A DNA stretch of 5,199 nt from DATKHR01 sp035510155 (GTDB lineage Bacteria > Acidobacteriota > Vicinamibacteria > Vicinamibacterales > CAVVIG01): the NCBI GenBank assembly GCA_035510155.1, contig DATKHR010000180.1, positions 1 through 5,199 of the forward strand, read 5' to 3'. Numbering within the stretch: the stretch's first letter is position 1; each line of letters begins with the position of its first letter. Position numbers and translations under genes: made by a program. The notes under the pieces are model-generated. The model did not search any database. It was given only the letters and a program-made list of their open reading frames with translations, and had not been told where the DNA came from. Shown in pieces: positions 5,199 through 5,199 of this stretch.

Positions 5199-5199
5199 G

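Overview
The window is GC-rich bacterial DNA. All genes I can support read from the minus strand, so the natural reading order runs from the right edge to the left. The gene content fits an Acidobacteriota-like soil bacterium, possibly Vicinamibacteria. The main clues are a membrane-anchored Ser/Thr kinase with a PD40/TolB-type beta-propeller sensor, an upstream FHA protein whose end overlaps the kinase start, and a downstream remnant of a carboxypeptidase-regulatory-domain (Oar/TonB-receptor-like) secreted protein. The taxonomy is an inference from gene style, not from a marker gene.

Layout in transcription order: (1) 5198-4914, the C-terminal part of an FHA phosphothreonine-binding protein, cut by the window edge. 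(2) 4917-2197, a complete 906-residue Ser/Thr kinase with one transmembrane segment and a C-terminal PD40 propeller. Its start codon overlaps the FHA stop codon as ATGA. (3) 2177-2010, a 55-codon remnant with a good ribosome binding site, a signal peptide and the first strands of a carboxypeptidase-regulatory-like domain, after which it stops. (4) 2012-1990, a short AT-rich 9-bp tandem repeat. (5) 1975 leftward, a small lipoprotein of unknown function. Its open frame runs to 1283, but the sequence suggests a one-base frameshift near 1583-1585 and a true original end at 1426. (6) 1281 to about 899, the 5' part of an IS630-type insertion sequence (first ORF only). (7) About 898 to 1, an IS110-family insertion sequence with its noncoding leader and the N-terminal 221 codons of its DEDD transposase, leaving the window at position 1.

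Functionally, the FHA protein and kinase look like a co-translated phosphosignalling pair: the kinase probably senses something outside the cytoplasmic membrane through its propeller, and the FHA protein reads phosphothreonine. Everything downstream of the kinase looks damaged: a truncated receptor-like gene, a frameshifted lipoprotein, and an IS630 copy broken at its A-run by an IS110 copy.

The most interesting stretch is the roughly 235-bp noncoding leader of the IS110 element (664-898). It can form four hairpins and lies where IS110-group elements encode a bridge RNA. The loop of one hairpin matches seven bases of the apparent insertion site. Both insertion sequences also have their transposase Shine-Dalgarno sequence built into a hairpin. 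No tRNA, rRNA, CRISPR array or convincing rho-independent terminator was seen.
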